Shown here piece by piece: positions 13,785 to 21,947 of a DNA stretch of 64,000 nucleotides. A model generated the notes under the pieces. It did no database searches and was not told the DNA's origin. It worked only from the letters and a program-made list of their open reading frames with translations. Origin of the DNA: an uncultured Eubacteriales bacterium (GTDB lineage: Bacteria > Bacillota > Clostridia > Oscillospirales > Oscillospiraceae); contig UREY01000008.1 of the NCBI GenBank assembly GCA_900546915.1, positions 1 to 64,000 of the forward strand, given 5' to 3'. How positions within the stretch are numbered: the first letter of the stretch is position 1; every line of letters starts with the position of its first letter. The position numbers were made by a program, and so were the translations under genes.

Positions 13785-16559
13785 ATGAAAATCAAAAAAA
13801 CCGCGGCAAAGCTGACGGCCTTCCTCCTTGCGGTGTGTATGCTGGGGACAACAGCACTGGCTTACGACGGCGTTTACACCGACAAGGACGGCAATATCAG
13901 CTATGAGCCCTACGAGCAGGGGACCTATTCCAACGGCGGCTATACCATCGACAAGGTCTCTCATCCCACCCTGGGCGCCGGAGAGGTGGACGGCATCCTG
14001 ACCGGGGATGAGCAGGACCGGGGCCAGAGCTACTCCTGGTCTATGGCGGAGGCCGGCGACTATGTGTACATCGGCACCTGCTACAACTCCACCTATTACA
14101 TCTATCACAACAACGTCAAAACCACGCTCCAGGGCATGCAGAACTCCGGCCTGCTGGATGCGGACCTGGATGCGGGCAAGCTGGCCGACGAGATTGTTCA
14201 GGTGGCCTTCGGCGTGGACACCTTTGATTCCACCCTGATGGCCGACTGGACGCCGGTCATTATGGCGGTCAACAAGTACACGGGGGAAGCCGAGGTTATC
14301 TTCCGGGAGCGGGATGTCTGGAGCCGGTATCCCGAGATGTTCCCGGGCTACGCGCCCGGCATGGCGGTGAAAAACTATCTGTCCGGCTACCGGATGGTCT
14401 TTGAATTCCAGGGGAAGCTGTACTTTGCCGGTATGGGTACTCCCACGGCCACGCTGGTGGAAATCGATCCGGCGACCAACGAGGCCGACATTGTATATTA
14501 CAACATCAATATGACCCGGGGCGTTGCCAACGGCGTCCATGGTCTGCTGGTTTACGACGGCGAGATTCTCATGTGCCTGGCCACGGACAATTATGACGGC
14601 AACGGGACGCCCGGCGGCATCATTGTGGCCAGCTCGGATCCCGGCGCGTCTCTGGAGAGCTGGCGGGTCATTGCCGACCAGGATGATTTTGAGGGCTTGC
14701 CGGCTGTGATGCAGATCGACGGCTTAAACGGCGGCGGCATTTGGGATATCATCGAGTACAACGGCAAGCTGTATGTGACGGTGGTGACGGACAAGACGGA
14801 CCCTGAGACCGGCGAGACCAACAAGCAGGGCTTTGCCATGTACCGGGGCGAAAAGCAGGCCGACGGCTCGTTCACCTGGAGCCAGGTGATCGGCGACCAC
14901 AGCGCGTACGGCTTCGGCCTGGGCATCAACTACTCCATGGCCTGCAACCTGTGGGTCTATGACGGCTACCTGTACCTGGGGACCTACAACGACCCCATGC
15001 TGGACCTGGCGGCCGTGCCGGCCTCCGGCAATTTCGAGCACCTGTACAATGATTTGGACCACTCCATTTATCTGTACCGGATGGACGCAGAGGAGAATTT
15101 TGAGCAAATCGGCGGCAAAGATGACAATCCCTATTTCCCGGACGGCCCTCTTGGGAACCTGGGCGCCGGTTTGGGCAATCACTCCAACCAATACGTCTGG
15201 CGCTTCGGCGTCCACAATGGAGAGCTGTACATCGGCACCTACGACACCTCCACCCTGACCTATATGTTTACCCAGCTCACAGACGGGCAGGTGGAGAATA
15301 TGGATTACGAGGACATCAGCGGACGGGCGGATTTGCTGGAGGATCTCCTGCTTCAGATTTTAGGTCAGGAGGAAAATCCGTATCTGGCTGCGTTTTTGAA
15401 GGCGGCGCTGTTCCACGACGGGATGTTCGACCTGTTCCAGAGCCTGTCCGGCTTTGCCACCGACATGTCCACGGATTGGAACCCGGTGCCGGAGTACCGG
15501 GAGGGTCTGGAGGACTACGAGGCCTTTAAGGAGAAGCTGCGCAATGCCCTGGATCAGCTGATGGGGCAGTCTGATTTCCTGCAGGAATACGCCGCCGCCA
15601 ATGGAACGACCGTGGCGGAGCTGATGACGGCCCAGGGCGTCGAGACCCGGGGCGCCGTTGCGGACCGGCTGAAGGAAATGCTCCGGAAGCAGCTGGAAAA
15701 GCTGCTGGACGGCTGCGACACGGTGTTTTACGACACCACCATTCACAATTTTGTGTACTACTTCGGCGTAAATTACTACGCCCAGCAGTGTGAACGAGGC
15801 TTCGACCTGCTGGTTTCCAACGACGGCGTCCACTTTGACGCCGTCACCCGGGACGGCTTCGGCGACGAGGCCAACCACGGCCTGCGGACCATCTGCTCGA
15901 CGGACCAGGGCGTCTTCCTGGGCACGGCCAATCCGTTTTACGGGACCCAGCTGTGGCGGATGTACAGCAGCGCCGACGGAACCTGCGACGGGACGGAAGA
16001 CTGCCCCAGCAGCGCCTTTGTGGACCTGAACACCCGGGCCTGGTACCATCTCTACACGGATTATGTCATCTCCAACGGCCTGATGCAGGGCGTGGGCGAC
16101 GCCGTGTTTGCGCCCGGCCGGGGCATGACCCGGGGCATGGTGGTCACCACCTTGTACCGGCTGGCCGGTTCGCCGGAGGTGGACGGAGCCGCGACCTTCC
16201 AGGATCTCCGCAGCGGCGCATACTACACCGATGCCGTTGCATGGGCGGAAGCCTGCGGCATCGCCGAGGGCGTCACAGAAGAACGGTTTGCGCCGGACCG
16301 GCGGGTGACGCGGGAGCAGGCGGCGGTCTTTGTCTACCGCTATGTCACGCAATATCTGGATCAGGAGGCAGAGGCGGGCGCCGATTTGTCCGACTTTACC
16401 GATGGAAGCCGGGTTTCGGCCTTCGCCCTGGAGGCGCTGTCCTGGGCCAACGGGCAGGAACTGATGCAAGGCTACGGCGACGGTTACATCGGACCGAAGG
16501 ACACCGTAACCCGCGCCCAGATGGCAAAGCTGCTGACTGTGTTGGCCGAGCGTTTCTAA
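13785..16559 (+). CDS. SLH-anchored surface protein with a propeller-like ectodomain
   Basis: A 924-residue exported protein. It has a signal peptide (1-26, MKIKKTAAKLTAFLLAVCML then ALAYDG). The large ectodomain (about 27-735) has recurring short strand motifs such as GDYVYIGTCYN, GKLYFAGMGTP, GKLYVTVVTD, GYLYLGTYNDP and GELYIGTYDTS, typical of a beta-propeller. A helical insert lies at about 500-640. Three SLH repeats fill 740-924 and should attach it to the cell wall. The SLH block is 185 residues, as in the giant protease, and about 59% identical by hand count without gaps. No catalytic motif is recognised and function is unknown. It starts at an ATG after AAAGGAGAAGG and ends at a strong terminator. 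Confidence 0.85.
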   Translation: MKIKKTAAKLTAFLLAVCMLGTTALAYDGVYTDKDGNISYEPYEQGTYSNGGYTIDKVSHPTLGAGEVDGILTGDEQDRGQSYSWSMAEAGDYVYIGTCYNSTYYIYHNNVKTTLQGMQNSGLLDADLDAGKLADEIVQVAFGVDTFDSTLMADWTPVIMAVNKYTGEAEVIFRERDVWSRYPEMFPGYAPGMAVKNYLSGYRMVFEFQGKLYFAGMGTPTATLVEIDPATNEADIVYYNINMTRGVANGVHGLLVYDGEILMCLATDNYDGNGTPGGIIVASSDPGASLESWRVIADQDDFEGLPAVMQIDGLNGGGIWDIIEYNGKLYVTVVTDKTDPETGETNKQGFAMYRGEKQADGSFTWSQVIGDHSAYGFGLGINYSMACNLWVYDGYLYLGTYNDPMLDLAAVPASGNFEHLYNDLDHSIYLYRMDAEENFEQIGGKDDNPYFPDGPLGNLGAGLGNHSNQYVWRFGVHNGELYIGTYDTSTLTYMFTQLTDGQVENMDYEDISGRADLLEDLLLQILGQEENPYLAAFLKAALFHDGMFDLFQSLSGFATDMSTDWNPVPEYREGLEDYEAFKEKLRNALDQLMGQSDFLQEYAAANGTTVAELMTAQGVETRGAVADRLKEMLRKQLEKLLDGCDTVFYDTTIHNFVYYFGVNYYAQQCERGFDLLVSNDGVHFDAVTRDGFGDEANHGLRTICSTDQGVFLGTANPFYGTQLWRMYSSADGTCDGTEDCPSSAFVDLNTRAWYHLYTDYVISNGLMQGVGDAVFAPGRGMTRGMVVTTLYRLAGSPEVDGAATFQDLRSGAYYTDAVAWAEACGIAEGVTEERFAPDRRVTREQAAVFVYRYVTQYLDQEAEAGADLSDFTDGSRVSAFALEALSWANGQELMQGYGDGYIGPKDTVTRAQMAKLLTVLAERF

Positions 16560-16572
16560 CCATATCCGTTTG

Positions 16573-16615
16573 CAAGATCTGCGGTAAACAGCTTTGCCGC
16601 AGATCTTGTTTTTTT
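16573..16615 (+). terminator. Terminator after the SLH protein gene
   Basis: A perfect 12-bp stem (16573-16584 with 16597-16608), extended by TAAA/TTTG pairing and followed by seven T. Confidence 0.9.
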
Positions 16616-16682
16616 GCTCCCAATATTTTTAGGGTTACATGGCCGGGAAGGTGCTTAAAATAGGAATTTTTTTAAATTTTCT

Positions 16683-16712
16683 CTTACATTTTTCGGAAAA
16701 ACGTGGTAAAAT
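16683..16712 (+). promoter_or_regulatory. Probable promoter of the carD-like gene
   Basis: CTTACA (16683-16688) and TAAAAT (16707-16712) with an 18-bp spacer lie in an AT-rich stretch about 60 bp before the start codon. Confidence 0.5.
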
Positions 16713-16774
16713 GAAAAAGAAGAGGGCGCTTTTCCGGCGCCGGGGGTACGGAATTTGAAAGCTGTGAGGCATGT

Positions 16775-17296
16775 ATGATGTATCAGGTTGGAGCATGGAT
16801 TGTGTATGGAGGCGCCGGCGTGTGCCGGGTGGCCGGTGTGGAACCCCTCGGGAACGGGCAGCTGTATTACCGGCTGGAACCGCTGTATCAAACCTGCAAA
16901 ATTTTTACGCCGGTGGACAATCCCAAGGTAATCATGCGCCCCCTTGTGAGCCGCCGGGAGGCGGAGGCGCTCATCGACCGAATTCCCGATCTCCAGCCGG
17001 AGGCCTATTACAACAAGGTGCAGCGGGAGCTGACGGAGCACTACGACACGATATTAAAAACCTACGATTGCGAGGCGCTTTTGAAGCTCACCATGTCCAT
17101 TTACGCCAAGAAGCAGGAGGCGCAGGGACATAAGCGGCGGCTGGGCGCGGTGGATGAGAGCTTTCTCCGCAGGGCGGAGGAGCTGCTGTTCACGGAGCTG
17201 GCGGCGGCTCTGGGGCTGGAGCGGGACCAGGTGCAGCCCTATATTGCCGCCCGGGTAGAGGCCGTCCGGAAAAAGCGGGCGGGCGGTTCCGGGTGA
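16775..17296 (+). CDS. CarD-family transcriptional regulator
   Basis: A 173-residue protein of the CarD/CdnL group, which bind the RNA polymerase beta subunit and promoter DNA. The N-terminal RNAP-interaction fold is seen in YQVGAWIVYGGAGVCRVAGV and YYRLEPLYQTCKIFTPVDNP. The C-terminal part is helical and basic (KKQEAQGHKRRLGAVDESFLRRAEELLFTE, given here as linked motifs), as expected for the DNA-binding half. Two adjacent ATGs (16775, 16778) follow a weak GTGAGG site; either could be used. It is a single-gene unit between its own promoter and terminator. Confidence 0.88.
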   Translation: MMYQVGAWIVYGGAGVCRVAGVEPLGNGQLYYRLEPLYQTCKIFTPVDNPKVIMRPLVSRREAEALIDRIPDLQPEAYYNKVQRELTEHYDTILKTYDCEALLKLTMSIYAKKQEAQGHKRRLGAVDESFLRRAEELLFTELAAALGLERDQVQPYIAARVEAVRKKRAGGSG

Positions 17297-17349
17297 CGGG
17301 ACTTTAGATGAAAGCCGTTTGGCAGTGGAAAGAAAATTTGCCGGAGAAG

Positions 17350-17394
17350 GCCGCCTCAAAGCGATCTGTCGAGATCGGAAGAGGCGGCTTTTTT
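17350..17394 (+). terminator. Terminator after the carD-like gene
   Basis: Outer stem GCCGCCTC/GAGGCGGC (17350-17357 with 17381-17388), inner stem CGATCT/AGATCG, then TTTTTT. Confidence 0.9.
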
Positions 17395-17457
17395 GGGCGG
17401 CTCCGAAAGGGAACGGGCGGCGGCATGGGCGGTCCTTCCGGTTTTCCCAGGGGGGAA

Positions 17458-17838
17458 TTACAAAATGTTGTAGTAATAGGGCTTTTCCGCGTCCGCCATG
17501 GCGCGGACCTGCTGGGCCAGGGCCAGGCAGCTCTGTGCGAATTCCGCTTCTTCTCCTAATTGAAACCAAGCCTGCAGGTCTGTAAAGCCCTGATCGATGT
17601 CCTCCAGGCGCTGGTGGTCGACCAGGGAGGCGGATATCCCGCGGTGCTGCTCCCAGGTGCGGTGGGCTGCCTCCACCTGCTCTGCGGCGGCCTGCAGGTT
17701 ATCCCTTTCGGCCTGCTCCCAGGCGGACTCCAGCAGAGCGGCCACCTGGTCCGACGTGCGGTCCATGGTCCACGAGGCGCCCAGGCAAAGGACCAGAAGA
17801 ACAGCCAGGATTCCGATTCCCAGTGTCAAATGCTTCAC
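17458..17838 (-). CDS. DUF4363 family membrane-anchored protein
   Basis: A 126-residue protein with one N-terminal membrane segment (about 5-23) and a helical outer domain rich in Trp, Glu and Gln (ESAWEQAERDNLQAAAEQVE, HRTWEQHRGI). The pattern fits DUF4363, a family of unknown function often paired with DUF421 in Clostridia. The GTG start overlaps the DUF421 stop by 4 bp (GTGA), so the two are translationally coupled and probably act together at the membrane. GGAGG precedes the start. Confidence 0.75.
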   Translation of the reverse strand: MKHLTLGIGILAVLLVLCLGASWTMDRTSDQVAALLESAWEQAERDNLQAAAEQVEAAHRTWEQHRGISASLVDHQRLEDIDQGFTDLQAWFQLGEEAEFAQSCLALAQQVRAMADAEKPYYYNIL

Positions 17839-18512
17839 CCCTTTTCCTCCTTCCGTACGAAGTACACGGCGCCCTTCCGGTCCACGGTGAGCAGGTAGGT
17901 TTGCTGCAGCGGACAGTTCCGGCTGCGCAGCTCATGGCCCAACCAGGCCCGGTCCCGGCCCGCTACGGTCAGATTTTTTTCCAGAAGACGGCCGTCGGAG
18001 ACGATGGTCACAGGCAGACACTGCTCTGTAGCCTGCAATCCTGCGTCTTTGGCAGAGGCCGGTTGATACTGGGGATAGGGAAAGACGGAGATTTGGCCGT
18101 TTGTCTCCAAAATGGCGTACTGAACCTGGCTGAGGTCCAGCACCTCCCGCTCCCGCAGGTGTTCGGTCAGCTCGTCTAAGGTGATGCGGGCCCGGCGAAG
18201 GTTGGTCTGGTCGATGGTTCCCTCGGAAATCAGGATGACCGGCTTGCCGCACAGCAGCCGTCGGAAGGAAATAAACCGCATGGAGGCGACGGCTAAAATC
18301 AGCTGGACGCCCAAAACGGTTAAAATGGGAACCAAGCCCGACAGAAGGGGGATGCCGCTGTCCTGCATGGGGATGGACGCCAGGTTGGCAATGAGCATGG
18401 TCACCACAAATTCCGCCGGCTCCATCTCTCCGATTTGCCGTTTTCCCATGAGCCGTACCACCAAAATGAGGATCAGATATAAAAAAATGGTTCTCAAATA
18501 GGATAAAATCAT
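17835..18512 (-). CDS. DUF421 (YetF-type) membrane protein
   Basis: A 225-residue protein with three N-terminal membrane helices and a cytoplasmic domain. Family marks are LRLMGKRQIGEMEP-like LVVRLMGKRQIGEMEPAEFV, the MLIANLASIPMQ helix, the KPVILISEGTIDQTNLRRAR strand and the VQYAILETNGQISVF segment. YetF relatives in Bacillus are spore or envelope proteins of unclear role. I chose the ATG at 18512 because GAGGTG lies 8 bp upstream. That ribosome site and the first two bases of the ATG sit inside a perfect 16-bp hairpin, which may control translation. Confidence 0.82.
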   Translation of the reverse strand: MILSYLRTIFLYLILILVVRLMGKRQIGEMEPAEFVVTMLIANLASIPMQDSGIPLLSGLVPILTVLGVQLILAVASMRFISFRRLLCGKPVILISEGTIDQTNLRRARITLDELTEHLREREVLDLSQVQYAILETNGQISVFPYPQYQPASAKDAGLQATEQCLPVTIVSDGRLLEKNLTVAGRDRAWLGHELRSRNCPLQQTYLLTVDRKGAVYFVRKEEKG

Positions 18513-18559
18513 AAATTCCACACCTCGAGGCTAGCTTACCCGAGAGGTGTGGAATTTAT
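18511..18559 (-). promoter_or_regulatory. 16-bp hairpin hiding the ribosome site and start codon of the DUF421 gene
   Basis: Positions 18511-18526 pair perfectly with 18544-18559 around a 17-nt loop. In the minus-strand transcript the downstream arm contains GAGGUG and the AU of AUG, so the hairpin would block ribosome entry unless opened. There is no T-tract, so it is not a simple terminator. Confidence 0.55.
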
Positions 18560-18608
18560 CACATGCCATGGTATGCCGGAGACGAATGCACCCTTGCAGG
18601 GGGCAAGC

Positions 18609-19529
18609 TCAATTTTGAGATACGTCGTGGGGAGGGTCGGGAGGCGGCGAACCGGCTTTGGCCCTCTTTCGCAGGCGCCGGACCAGGAGGAACAGCAGCA
18701 ACGCCAGAAGGGCCAAGGGAACCCAATAGGGAGTCCCCGCCGCGAGGAACACCAAAAGGGAGGCCAGGCCGCTTCCCAGGGAGGAAAGGTTTTCCCGGAA
18801 GCCGTCGGTGATTTTTTCCCAGATGGTCGGCTGTTCCGTTGGGGTCAGCTTTTGGACCTCCTCCACGGCCAGGTACACCGTACTGTAGGAGACCAGATTG
18901 TCGTAAAGCTTCAGCTGGGAGCCGGTGCTCTCCAACTGATACCGGACCTCCGTGAGCCGACTCTCGACGGCCAAGAGATCCTCCATGGTTTCCGCCTGTT
19001 CCATGAGCGCCATCAGCCGGTCCCGCTCCGTTTCCAGCGCGGCCATACGGCTTTCGGTATCGGCATAGGTGAGGGTGATGTCCTCTGCCGTTTCCCGAGA
19101 GCGGAGGATGTGGGAGAGCTCTGAAATCCGGCCGACAAAGGTTTGCAGCTGCTCCGCCGGAATGCGAATGGTGAGATCGGCCCGGCGGGCTTGGGCTTGG
19201 TCGGAGGCGTTTCCGTAGTCGGCCTCCTGACTTTCCACGTAACCGCCCAGCTGGGTCGTGTGGCTGGAGACCTGCTCCATCAGCCCGGAGAAGTTTTCGG
19301 TTTCCGCCGTGAGCCAGACGGTTCGGATGAGCTTGCGGCCGGGATCCGAGGGCATCGAGACGGAGTGGGAGTCGGCTGCGGTTTCCTCTCCGGCGGCTGC
19401 TTCTGTGGACAAACCGGGCGCGGCTTCTGCCGGAGGCTGCATATCGCCTGCCGAGCCCGCCGAGTTGCTGCTGCAGCCGGCCAAAAGGACCAGAATCCAA
19501 AACAGCGCGAAAAATGCCGTACGTTTCAT
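18609..19529 (-). CDS. DUF4349 family lipoprotein
   Basis: A 306-residue lipoprotein. The signal ends in a lipobox (VLLAGC), then a low-complexity linker. The DUF4349 domain follows: RKLIRTVWLTAETENFSGLM, the GGYVESQE strand, RRADLTIRIPAEQLQTFVG and a coiled-coil helix pair (TYADTESRMAALETERDRLM, ESRLTEVRYQLESTGSQLK). A C-terminal membrane helix (WVPLALLALLLFLLVRRLRK) is the usual end of the family. Function is unknown; in relatives it sits near anti-sigma or envelope genes. The ATG at 19529 follows AGGTG; a GTG three codons upstream is the alternative. Confidence 0.85.
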   Translation of the reverse strand: MKRTAFFALFWILVLLAGCSSNSAGSAGDMQPPAEAAPGLSTEAAAGEETAADSHSVSMPSDPGRKLIRTVWLTAETENFSGLMEQVSSHTTQLGGYVESQEADYGNASDQAQARRADLTIRIPAEQLQTFVGRISELSHILRSRETAEDITLTYADTESRMAALETERDRLMALMEQAETMEDLLAVESRLTEVRYQLESTGSQLKLYDNLVSYSTVYLAVEEVQKLTPTEQPTIWEKITDGFRENLSSLGSGLASLLVFLAAGTPYWVPLALLALLLFLLVRRLRKRAKAGSPPPDPPHDVSQN

Positions 19530-19648
19530 GCCGAGCACCTGCCTTTTCTAAAATAAGTCTGCTACTAAAGTAGACGGAAAAAGCGACGGCTGGGTTGCGC
19601 CCGGCTGCGGACCGAAACACGAAGAAAGGGCGCTTTGTGTACGGGGAT

Positions 19649-20155
19649 TTATGTTGTGGAACGATGTTCTTCCTCCTCGGGTGAATCCGTTTCGCACCGG
19701 ATGGCGACGGCGCCGGAGAAATTTTCTCCTGTGATGCCCACATAGGCGCTTTTTCCCGCGATCTCGATGGTTCCCGTATAGTCCCCGGTTTCGGAAAGAA
19801 GAACCGTCGGCTCCTCCGAGCCGGAATAGACCAGCACCGACGCATGGCCCTGTTCCACGGTGAGAGAGCAGCGGACGGTGAGAACGTTTCCCGCCGTCCG
19901 GTCCAGGGCGGTTCCGCCGAAAAGCAACTCGGTGTCTGAAAAGCAATCGTAGGCGGCGGTATAGGAGCCGGTGTAGGAGTCTTCCCCCGGCGTCTTGACG
20001 CCGGTCAGATCCCCGGCGCCGGTCAAAGCGTATTTGCCCCAGTGCTGAAGCATGCGGTTGTAGCCGTCCAGAACGGCGTCCTTGCTGCAGCCCGCCGAAT
20101 GGAGGACCATGCAAAGGGACAACGCGGCGGCGGCCAAAATCCCTCCCTTTTTCAC
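19649..20155 (-). CDS. Small lipoprotein of unknown function
   Basis: A 168-residue predicted lipoprotein with a lipid-attachment motif (LHSAGC) after a short signal. The mature part begins with a helix (AVLDGYNRMLQHWGKYALTG) and continues as beta-rich sequence (LTVRCSLTVEQGHASVLVYS, ETGDYTGTIEIAGKSAYVGI), a fold like a small sandwich. No family was recognised. The GTG start has GGGAGGG 6 bp upstream. It lies 12 bp after the small membrane protein gene and likely belongs to the transporter operon, where lipoproteins can act as immunity or sensing partners. Confidence 0.65.
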   Translation of the reverse strand: MKKGGILAAAALSLCMVLHSAGCSKDAVLDGYNRMLQHWGKYALTGAGDLTGVKTPGEDSYTGSYTAAYDCFSDTELLFGGTALDRTAGNVLTVRCSLTVEQGHASVLVYSGSEEPTVLLSETGDYTGTIEIAGKSAYVGITGENFSGAVAIRCETDSPEEEEHRSTT

Positions 20156-20167
20156 ACAGAGCCCTCC

Positions 20168-20449
20168 CTAAAACAAGCCCGAGAGGGCCAGACCGACGAT
20201 CCCCACCGCCCCTGCGGCGTAGATGCCGTGTATGACGGTGCAGATCTGCATCCACCTGTTTTTCACGTGCCATTTGGTGTAAGCGAGCACGCAGAACACG
20301 CCGGAGCAGATCATAAGGGCGGCGTAGCTGTAAATGAGGATCCCCGCCGCCGGGGATTCCAGGGCCCAGTCCAAGGTGCGCAGAGGCAGAATGGTCCAGG
20401 GGATGGGGAGCATGACGGTGGCAATTGCCGTACAAACTTTGTTTTTCAT
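20168..20449 (-). CDS. Small membrane protein in the ABC transporter operon
   Basis: A 93-residue protein with three predicted membrane helices (about 7-22, 36-56 and 70-92). It begins MKNKVCTAIATVMLPIPWTI, with AAAGGAG before the ATG. It follows the second permease by 5 bp, so it is almost surely co-transcribed. No family was recognised; such small membrane proteins occur beside lantibiotic-immunity transporters, but a role there is inference from position only. Confidence 0.7.
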   Translation of the reverse strand: MKNKVCTAIATVMLPIPWTILPLRTLDWALESPAAGILIYSYAALMICSGVFCVLAYTKWHVKNRWMQICTVIHGIYAAGAVGIVGLALSGLF

Positions 20450-20454
20450 ACTAG

Positions 20455-21225
20455 TTATCTCCTTTCTGCTGCGCCGAAACGGGCGCAGGTGATGAGCAGC
20501 GCCAGGACCGTGATGCAAAGGGCGGCGGGAAGCCAGGGCAACCAATCGATTTGCGATTCGTACATCCCCTGGGCCACGGTCCCATACTCTACCATCAGCA
20601 GGTAAAATGGGTAGCTCATAGGGTCCAGAAACCAGATCTTGGTGTTCAGGATGAAAACAGAGGGCACAATGGAAGCAAGACCGATCCCCACGGAAAAAAC
20701 CGGCGTCTGAAGCAGGTTTGCAATCATCCAGAACACTGCGGCCATGGGAATGGCTCCGGCGTAGAGGCGCAATGCAAATCCGCAGACAAAAAGGGGCTCC
20801 AGAATCAGGGGATAGCTCTGGGCCTGCGACGCCAGCGCGGCGCTGAGGAAATAGGCGGCCACGGTCATCCCCATTTGCCCAAAGGCCAGGATCACCAGCA
20901 CCGTAAATTTGGCGAGGCACAGCGCCCCGGGGCGCACCGGGAGGGACAGCATTTTCAGCATGCCTTTGCCGGACCGCTCGGTTTGGGTGAGCAGTACGGT
21001 ACAGATGACTAGAGATGCGGGAATCATAAACCAGGTCATCCCCATAAATCCCTGAATCAGGAAATTGTGCTCCGGCGTGATGGGGATTCCCCGGGTGTCG
21101 AAGTTCATGGCGGCGTTGACGATGCTGGGAATCCACATGATGAGGACCGGAACCAGCAGAATCAGCAGGATTTTCGAACGCCGGATTTTCTTCAGCTCGA
21201 TGCCCACCAGGGAGAAGAAACTCAT
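20455..21225 (-). CDS. ABC transporter permease, lantibiotic-immunity type
   Basis: A 256-residue ABC-2 type permease with six membrane helices. It begins with the soluble SFFSLVGIELKKIRRSKILL entry typical of LanE/LanG/BcrB proteins, whose first helix follows a basic patch. The loop ERSGKGMLKMLSLPVRPGAL contacts the ATPase in this family. GGAGGTG precedes the ATG, which overlaps the stop of the upstream permease by 4 bp. With the partner permease and ATPase it would form an exporter that removes membrane-active peptides or lipid-bound antibiotics; the substrate is not shown. Confidence 0.82.
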   Translation of the reverse strand: MSFFSLVGIELKKIRRSKILLILLVPVLIMWIPSIVNAAMNFDTRGIPITPEHNFLIQGFMGMTWFMIPASLVICTVLLTQTERSGKGMLKMLSLPVRPGALCLAKFTVLVILAFGQMGMTVAAYFLSAALASQAQSYPLILEPLFVCGFALRLYAGAIPMAAVFWMIANLLQTPVFSVGIGLASIVPSVFILNTKIWFLDPMSYPFYLLMVEYGTVAQGMYESQIDWLPWLPAALCITVLALLITCARFGAAERR

Positions 21226-21947
21226 GCCCGACACCTCCCGACCTTTTGATACAGCAGCGCCAAGAGCCCCAGCGCGCCGGTCTGCACCCCGCAAACGACC
21301 AAAAAGAGGGGAACGCGGTGGTGGTCCATGGCTGCGGTCAGGGTTTGATAGGGGGAGCTGAAGGGGAGCAGGCTCAGAACCGGGTGCTCCTGGGGGAAGA
21401 TGGACAGGGAAAACACCAGAATCACGCCCACGCCCAGGGACACCCACATATTTTTACAGGCGGAGGCGATTCCCAGCATCAGCATCACCGTGGGAAGCGT
21501 GACAAACCACTGAAAGCCTGCCGTGCCCAGAAGCGCCCCGACGGACACCTCATAGGCGGGGAACCAATGCCGGGCGCACCCGGCCAGCGCGGCGGTCTCT
21601 ATGGCGACCATGGAGGCCAGCGCCAGGGCGGCAAGGACAAATTTCCACCCGAACAGCCGCCCCGTCCGGACGGGCAGCAGCTCCATTTTTTGCGCCCCGT
21701 TGTCCGCGTACTCCGTGTGGTACATGATGCAGGCGCCGCAGATGGAGACCAGGATGTTGAGCATGGCCATCATCTGCCAGTTGGCGTCCAACAAAACGGC
21801 GAGGGGGCTGCCGGGGAGCGAGGTGAAGGCTTCCGGACGAACCAGCATATTCACCAGGGGGAACGCGGCGGCCAGCAGCCCGCCTGCGGGAAAGGCGATC
21901 AAATACCCGGTGCGTTTCAATTTTTTGGTTTCAAGACAGAGGGTCAT
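21222..21947 (-). CDS. ABC transporter permease, lantibiotic-immunity type
   Basis: A 241-residue ABC-2 permease, weakly similar in layout to the next gene: soluble start ETKKLKRTGYLIAFPAGGLL, six helices, and the coupling-loop motif DNGAQKMELLPVRTGRLFG. This matches LanG/LanE pairs. Its ATG overlaps the ATPase stop by 4 bp (ATGA). AAGGAG lies directly against the ATG, too close for independent initiation, so translation probably depends on coupling to the ATPase. Confidence 0.82.
   Translation of the reverse strand: MTLCLETKKLKRTGYLIAFPAGGLLAAAFPLVNMLVRPEAFTSLPGSPLAVLLDANWQMMAMLNILVSICGACIMYHTEYADNGAQKMELLPVRTGRLFGWKFVLAALALASMVAIETAALAGCARHWFPAYEVSVGALLGTAGFQWFVTLPTVMLMLGIASACKNMWVSLGVGVILVFSLSIFPQEHPVLSLLPFSSPYQTLTAAMDHHRVPLFLVVCGVQTGALGLLALLYQKVGRCRA

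Noticed and set aside
18541..18559. The DUF421 hairpin as an ordinary terminator for the DUF4349 gene
   Set aside because: It lacks a T-tract on the minus strand and its downstream arm contains the ribosome site and start codon of the next gene.
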